Below the pieces are notes generated by a model that was not told the DNA's origin, did no database searches, and saw only the letters and a list, made by a program, of their open reading frames with translations. A program made the translations under genes and the position numbers. A stretch of 64,000 bases of DNA from an uncultured SAR86 cluster bacterium (GTDB lineage: Bacteria > Pseudomonadota > Gammaproteobacteria > Magnimaribacterales > D2472): contig CACKNK010000002.1 of the NCBI GenBank assembly GCA_902601475.1, forward strand, positions 62,001 through 126,000. The letters are read 5' to 3'. Below are positions 54,853-64,000 of the stretch, piece after piece. Position 1 is the stretch's first letter. Each line of letters starts with the position of its first letter.

Positions 54853-55592
54853 AAATCATATCAGTCGCAAATCAAAAGGGCGGGGTGGGCAAAACAACAA
54901 CAGCCGTTAATTTGGCTGCAGTTTTAGCATCCACCAAAAGAAAGCTCCTTTTAATTGATCTCGATTCCCAGGGAAACGCAACCACCGCCTCAGGCCTAAA
55001 AAAAGAAAACACACTTTTGGGGTTGTTTGAAGGCAAGAATATTAACGAGATAGTTGTAAGCTCAAGCAACGGCTATGATGTTATTCCTGGAGGAGAAGAT
55101 CTTGTCGCTTTAGAGGCCCACATCAGAACAGAACCAAAAAAAGGATTCATTGAGGAATCTATATCAGGGCTAAAGTATGACTTTGTGATTATAGACACTC
55201 CCCCAGCCCTGAACTCACTTACGGTAGAGGCGTTAATATCTTCTGTTGGCACGCTTGTTCCCCTTCAGTGCGAATACTATTCTCTTGAGGGTATTTCCTC
55301 GTTGCTTAATACAATAACCTCCCTTGGAAATAGGGGTTTGAGCAGCAACAAAGTTGTTGGGATTATAAGAACAATGGTAGACATGAGAAACAACCTAGCA
55401 AAAAGCGTGTCAGATGATCTTGAAAGACACTTCCCGGATCTGTTATTTAACACGCTTATTCCAAGAAATGTTAAGCTAGCAGAAGCGCCAAGCCACGGAC
55501 TATCTGGTACAAAGTATATGCCGGAATCGCTTGGAGCAAAGGCATACATAGCATTAACTGGTGAGTTTCTAAGGAGGATAGAGGGTGCCTGA
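54849..55592 (+). CDS. parA: chromosome partitioning ATPase ParA/Soj
   Basis: ORF; ISVANQKGGVGKTTTAVNLAAVLA, DLDSQGNATTASG, IDTPPALNSLTVEAL. Confidence 0.96.
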   Translation: MKIISVANQKGGVGKTTTAVNLAAVLASTKRKLLLIDLDSQGNATTASGLKKENTLLGLFEGKNINEIVVSSSNGYDVIPGGEDLVALEAHIRTEPKKGFIEESISGLKYDFVIIDTPPALNSLTVEALISSVGTLVPLQCEYYSLEGISSLLNTITSLGNRGLSSNKVVGIIRTMVDMRNNLAKSVSDDLERHFPDLLFNTLIPRNVKLAEAPSHGLSGTKYMPESLGAKAYIALTGEFLRRIEGA

Positions 55593-56421
55593 AAAACCAA
55601 TACTTAATAAGGGTTTGGATGCTTTGCTCGGTGATGTAGAACAACCAAATGCCAACATAGTAAAAAACATACCAACCAACAAAATAGCACCCAACAGGTA
55701 TCAACCCAGAACCTCATTTAATGATGAAAAACTATTAGAGCTTGCAGACTCAATAAAGCAACACGGCATCCTCTCACCCATTATAGTAAGAGAGGCTTCG
55801 CTTGATCAATATGAAATTATTGCCGGTGAAAGAAGGCTTAGGGCAGCAAAAAACCTGAAACTTAAAGAGGTGCCATGCATCATTGAAAACACTGAAAACC
55901 AACAGTCTCTAGAAATAGCATTAATTGAGAACCTTCAGCGTGAAAACTTAAACCCGGTTGAGGAGGCTAGAGGGTACGACAGGCTTAAAAGGGAATTTAA
56001 CTTAACACAAGAAGAAATATCTGGTGTTACTGGAAAGGCAAGAAGTACAATCGCAAACGCAGTGAGGCTTCTATCTCTTAACCCTGAAGTTTTGGGTTTG
56101 CTTGAATCCGGAAAGATAGAGAGAGGCCATGCAAAAATTCTTATTTCTCTTTCTGAAAAAGATGCTTTAAAGGCAGCCAAAAAAATAGCTGAAGAGGGCT
56201 TAACAGTAAAAGACCTAACCTCCAAAGTTAAAAAAACAAAACCACAAACAAAGAAAGACACCGATGTGGAGGACCTGTTTGAGTCATTATCTGAGAGCGT
56301 TGGCCACAAAATTTCAATCCAAGAAAAATCCAAAAAAACAGGCCAAATTACAATTCAGTACTTTTCAGCTGACGAGAGAGAAATCGTCATCAAGAAATTA
56401 TCAAAATTAAGTTCCAAATAA
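55585..56421 (+). CDS. parB: chromosome partitioning protein ParB/Spo0J
   Basis: ORF; RYQPRTSFNDEKLLELADSIKQHGILSPIIVR, GERRLRAAKN, ALIENLQRENLNPVEEA. Confidence 0.96.
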   Translation: MPEKPILNKGLDALLGDVEQPNANIVKNIPTNKIAPNRYQPRTSFNDEKLLELADSIKQHGILSPIIVREASLDQYEIIAGERRLRAAKNLKLKEVPCIIENTENQQSLEIALIENLQRENLNPVEEARGYDRLKREFNLTQEEISGVTGKARSTIANAVRLLSLNPEVLGLLESGKIERGHAKILISLSEKDALKAAKKIAEEGLTVKDLTSKVKKTKPQTKKDTDVEDLFESLSESVGHKISIQEKSKKTGQITIQYFSADEREIVIKKLSKLSSK

Positions 56422-56526
56422 CCTTGTTTGAAGAGGACATAATTCCTATAATTCAGCCTGAAAATTTTTATTAGAAACATCAGAAACATAAAAGAAAGTT
56501 TTCCAGCAATTATTGCTCTCTTAACA

Positions 56527-57670
<1,144 letters not shown>

Positions 57671-57684
57671 TCCTCAAAATTTAG

Positions 57685-57920
<236 letters not shown>

Positions 57921-57921
<1 letters not shown>

Positions 57922-58391
57922 TGAATATCAACGCAACGCTTCTTGGCCAAACATTAGCATTCGTGCTTTTTGTGGCCATATGTTGGAGGTATGTGTGGCC
58001 CCCAATTATTGCGATTATGGAGGAGCGAGAAAAAAGAATTTCTGATGGTCTTGAGGCTGCTAAAAAAGCCAACGACTCTTTAAAGGAGGCTAAACTAAAT
58101 TACGAAGCAGAATTAGATAAAGCCAAATCAGAGTCAGCAGATATTGTTGAGAAAGCCAATCAGCGTGCTTCACAAATAATCTCTGAGGCCAAAACAAAAG
58201 CAGAGGCTGAGGCAGAAAAGATTATTGCATCTGCAAACAAAAATCTTGAGGCTGAAATTAATAAGACTAAAGAAGCCCTAAGAAAAGATGTGTCAGAAAT
58301 TATCGTTTCGACAACAGAAAAAATTCTTGGAGATGAAATTTCACAAGAAAAACATGAAAAAATTATTTCTGAGGCTGCCCAAAAAATCTAA
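57921..58391 (+). CDS. atpF: F-type ATP synthase subunit b
   Basis: [32 protein letters not shown]. Confidence 0.96.
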
Positions 58392-58927
58392 TGCAAGACT
58401 TAGTCCCGCTAGCAAGACCATACGCCAAAGCAATTTTTGATGCCGCTGTTGATAGTGGGTCTACTTCAGAAACTCAGGCGAGCCTTAAAAGTCTTGCCGC
58501 AGGATTTAAAGAAAAAGCAATTACAGACCTTATCTCTTCACCAACCCTTTCAAGAAGCGAAATTCTAAAAAAACTCACATCAATATTTGGCGGAGAGGTG
58601 AATGAGTTGGTAAATAATTTGCTAGGGGCTTTGGCAGAAAATGATAGGTTAGAAATTTGTCCTGAAATTTCTAACTTATATGAATCACTGCTTGCAGAAC
58701 ATAACCAACAACTCGACATAGATGTTTCAATTCCTGTTGATCTTGGTGATGAAAGCAAGGAAGGATTAAAACAATCAATATTAAAAAAATATGGAGAAAC
58801 TTCTAACATTAACTTTTTAGTTGATCCAGCAATTATGGGTGGCATCACTATCAAAATAGATGATGAGATCCTTGACCTCTCAATTAAAGGAAGAGTTCAA
58901 AAATTAGTAAACGAACTAAATATTTAA
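58391..58927 (+). CDS. atpH: F-type ATP synthase subunit delta
   Basis: [43 protein letters not shown]. Confidence 0.95.
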   Translation: MQDLVPLARPYAKAIFDAAVDSGSTSETQASLKSLAAGFKEKAITDLISSPTLSRSEILKKLTSIFGGEVNELVNNLLGALAENDRLEICPEISNLYESLLAEHNQQLDIDVSIPVDLGDESKEGLKQSILKKYGETSNINFLVDPAIMGGITIKIDDEILDLSIKGRVQKLVNELNI

Positions 58928-58937
58928 AGGTGAAATT

Positions 58938-60482
58938 ATGAGCCAACTTAACCCATCAGAAATCTCAAGCGTTCTAAAGGAAAAAATCGCAGGCTTGGAC
59001 CTTAGTGCAGAGCGAAAGAATGAGGGAATTATTGTTAGTGTCTCAGACGGGATTGTACGTATTCATGGCATGGGAGATGTCATGTTTGGCGAACTTATAG
59101 AGTTTGAGAACGGCGTGCTTGGTCTGGCGCTAAATTTAGAGCAGGATTCGGTAGGGGCTGTTGTCCTGGGAGACTATCTTGGATTGATTGAAGGACAAAA
59201 AGCAACTTGTACCGGAAGAATCCTCGAAGTACCAGTCGGTAGCGAGATGTTGGGTAGGGTTGTTGATGCTTTAGGTAACCCCATTGACGGTAAAGGAGAA
59301 ATTGGAACATCTTTAACTGCTCCTGTGGAGGTGGTTGCCCCAGGGGTGATCGCAAGACAGTCTGTTGACCAGCCTGTTCAAACAGGACTAAAGGCCATTG
59401 ATGCTATGGTGCCTATTGGTAGGGGTCAAAGGGAGCTCATCATTGGTGATAGGCAAACAGGTAAAACGGCTGTTGCTATTGATACCATCATCAACCAAAA
59501 AGATACTGGTATTAAATGTATTTACGTTGCAATAGGTCAAAAACAATCAACTATTGCTAATGTTGTAAGAAAATTAGAAGAGTACGGCGCCATGGATCAC
59601 ACCATCGTTGTTTCAGCTGCAGCAGCAGATCCAGCAGCGATGCAATATCTTTCTGCTTATTCTGGATGCGCAATGGGTGAATACTTTAGGGATAGAGGAG
59701 AGGACGCATTAATTGTTTATGACGACTTATCAAAGCAAGCTGTAGCTTACAGACAAATATCCCTTCTTCTAAGAAGACCTCCAGGTCGTGAAGCTTTCCC
59801 GGGTGATGTTTTCTATCTGCATTCACGTCTTTTAGAAAGAGCAGCAAGAGTAAATGCTGACTATGTTGAAAAAATTACCAATGGTGAAGTGAAGGGAAAA
59901 ACAGGATCCTTAACAGCACTTCCAATCATTGAAACACAGGCTGGTGATGTTTCGGCGTTCGTCCCAACCAACGTCATTTCCATTACTGACGGTCAGATAT
60001 TTTTAGAAACTGACTTATTTAATTCAGGAGTAAGGCCTGCAATTAACCCAGGTATTTCTGTATCTAGGGTTGGTGGTGCGGCGCAAACCAAAATTATTAA
60101 AAAACTTGGTGGTGGGGTTAGGTTAGCACTAGCTCAGTTTAGAGAGCTTGCTTCGTTTGCTCAATTTGCATCCGATTTAGATGATGCCACCAAAGAACAA
60201 TTGGCTCACGGCCAAAGAATTACCGAGCTGCTTAAGCAAAAACAATATTCACCTTTAAGCGTGGCTCAACAAGCAGTAACTCTTTTTGCTGCTGACCGAG
60301 GATTTTTAAAAGACGTTGAAGTTGAAAAACTTGGCTCTTTTGAGGATGCATTGCACTCGTATTTTCATGCGGAAGCTGGTGAGCTTGAAAATAGAATCAA
60401 TGATACGGGCGATTGGGATGATGACGTCGAGAAGCAGTTCGAGTCTTTGTTAGAAAACTTTAAGAAAACACAAACTTACTAG
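58938..60482 (+). CDS. atpA: F-type ATP synthase subunit alpha
   Basis: [45 protein letters not shown]. Confidence 0.98.
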   Translation: MSQLNPSEISSVLKEKIAGLDLSAERKNEGIIVSVSDGIVRIHGMGDVMFGELIEFENGVLGLALNLEQDSVGAVVLGDYLGLIEGQKATCTGRILEVPVGSEMLGRVVDALGNPIDGKGEIGTSLTAPVEVVAPGVIARQSVDQPVQTGLKAIDAMVPIGRGQRELIIGDRQTGKTAVAIDTIINQKDTGIKCIYVAIGQKQSTIANVVRKLEEYGAMDHTIVVSAAAADPAAMQYLSAYSGCAMGEYFRDRGEDALIVYDDLSKQAVAYRQISLLLRRPPGREAFPGDVFYLHSRLLERAARVNADYVEKITNGEVKGKTGSLTALPIIETQAGDVSAFVPTNVISITDGQIFLETDLFNSGVRPAINPGISVSRVGGAAQTKIIKKLGGGVRLALAQFRELASFAQFASDLDDATKEQLAHGQRITELLKQKQYSPLSVAQQAVTLFAADRGFLKDVEVEKLGSFEDALHSYFHAEAGELENRINDTGDWDDDVEKQFESLLENFKKTQTY

Positions 60483-60491
60483 AGATCATAA

Positions 60492-62763
<2,272 letters not shown>

Positions 62764-62769
62764 TTAATA

Positions 62770-63183
62770 ATGAGCGAAATTAAGGTAAGTGTTGTTTCTT
62801 CTAATGAAGAGATATATTCAGGTGAGGCTAAAATGGTTTACGCCACCGGTTCACTTGGCGAGCTTGGTATTGCACCAGGACACACACCTTTATTAACAGG
62901 CCTGGCGCCGGGCCCTGTAAGACTTGAAACTGAAAACGGCGAAGAGACTTTCTTTTGCTCGGGTGGATTTATTGAAATCCAACCCAATGAAGTAACTTTT
63001 TTAGCCGACACTGCAGAAAGAGCAGATTCTTTAGATGAGGCAGAAGCTATCAAGGCGCAAGAGCTCGCCCAAAAAGAATTGTCCGACAGAGATGCCGACA
63101 TGGATTTCACTAAAGCCGCAGCCCAACTTGCAGAAGCTGCTGCAAGAATCAAAACTATACAAAAGCTCCGCAAAAACAAGTAA
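62770..63183 (+). CDS. atpC: F-type ATP synthase subunit epsilon
   Basis: ORF; EIYSGEAKMVYATGSLGELGIAPGHTPLLTGL. Confidence 0.96.
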   Translation: MSEIKVSVVSSNEEIYSGEAKMVYATGSLGELGIAPGHTPLLTGLAPGPVRLETENGEETFFCSGGFIEIQPNEVTFLADTAERADSLDEAEAIKAQELAQKELSDRDADMDFTKAAAQLAEAAARIKTIQKLRKNK

Positions 63184-63206
63184 GGTATTCCTTATTTAGT
63201 TTACTT

Positions 63207-64000
63207 GTGAATTTACATACTATTATTCTCGCAGCTGGCAAAGGCACCAGAATGCACACAAATCTTCCAAAAGTGATGCAACCCCTGGCGGGAAAACCGA
63301 TGATAGATCATGTCATCACAACTGCAGGCACATTAGCCAACAAAATAACCACCATCATCGGTTACAAAAAAGATGTTCTTAATGAATACCTAAGTGCAAA
63401 TTTCAAAAACGTAGAGACTTTTGTTCAGCCCGAACTCAATGGAACTGCAGGGGCGGTCAAAGCAGCCCAAAAGAACATAATGGATGAGGAAAATGTATTA
63501 ATTCTTTACGGCGACGTGCCCCTTATTAGCCATGAGAGCCTAAAAAATGCATTAAATGATAATCACGATGCAGTAATTTTGACCATGATCCCAAAAGATC
63601 CCTTTGGTTATGGAAGAGTCATCAAGGATGATTCAGGTCTGGCAACTGAAATTATCGAAGAAAAAGATGCTAACCCTGAGCAAAAAAAAATTAATGAAGT
63701 ATTTACTGGAATTATGATCATTAAGGGTGGGATGCTTTTATCTTCTTTGGGAGAGGTTAACAATAATAATGCAGCCGGAGAATATTACTTAACCGACGTC
63801 ATTAAGATAGCAAGCAAAAAGGGTGTTAAAATTAACCCTATAGTAGTTGAAGAAACTGAGGTGTTGGGCGCTAACACCAAAAGCGAACTTCATGAAATAG
63901 AGAATATTTTCAGAGAAATGAAATCTAAAGATTTACTTGAACAGGGAATTACCTTATCAGATGCATCAAGAGTGGATGTAAGGGGTGATGTGTCTGCAGG
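63207..64000 (+). CDS. glmU: bifunctional N-acetylglucosamine-1-phosphate uridyltransferase/acetyltransferase, N-terminal part (runs off window end)
   Basis: Translation from GTG 63207: MNLHTIILAAGKGTRMHTNLPKVMQPLAGKPMIDHVI...LILYGDVPLI...EYYLTDVIKIA; follows atpC as in other Gammaproteobacteria. Confidence 0.93.
   Translation, partial: MNLHTIILAAGKGTRMHTNLPKVMQPLAGKPMIDHVITTAGTLANKITTIIGYKKDVLNEYLSANFKNVETFVQPELNGTAGAVKAAQKNIMDEENVLILYGDVPLISHESLKNALNDNHDAVILTMIPKDPFGYGRVIKDDSGLATEIIEEKDANPEQKKINEVFTGIMIIKGGMLLSSLGEVNNNNAAGEYYLTDVIKIASKKGVKINPIVVEETEVLGANTKSELHEIENIFREMKSKDLLEQGITLSDASRVDVRGDVSA

Overview
The window is a dense, low-GC chromosomal segment, about 97% coding, with no tRNA, rRNA, CRISPR array or mobile element that I could support. 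Gene content and order match the replication-origin neighbourhood of Gammaproteobacteria, closest in my memory to Pseudomonas: atp operon, parB-parA-rsmG-mnmG, mnmE-yidC-yidD-rnpA-rpmH, dnaA-dnaN-recF-gyrB, plsC, GlyRS, LpxL-like, trkH/trkA, fmt, def, purE, tsaC, hemF, aroE, an aa3-type cytochrome oxidase cluster, polA-engB-cytochrome c4-dsbA, and lysA-dapF-DUF484-xerC. Compactness and AT richness suggest a streamlined, perhaps marine, gammaproteobacterium; this is inference only. No wholly new multi-gene system is evident. The points most worth a second look are: (1) an abrupt strand-composition flip in the mnmE-mnmG intergenic region that coincides with a cluster of DnaA-box-like sequences and an AT-rich tract (candidate oriC); (2) a parS-like palindrome encoded in the last codons of recF; (3) a SAM-II/SAM-V-like pseudoknot riboswitch candidate before metF-metK-ahcY, with a hairpin over the ribosome-binding site; (4) a Coq4-like protein with an exact HDxxHx11E motif; (5) a single-chain GlyRS in the slot where relatives carry glyQ/glyS; (6) a GyrB without the large C-terminal-half insertion; (7) six out of six convergent gene pairs with gaps of +1 bp or less. 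CDSs absent from the ORF track were also recovered: partial acyl-CoA dehydrogenase, LptM-like, YheV-like, rpmH and partial glmU.
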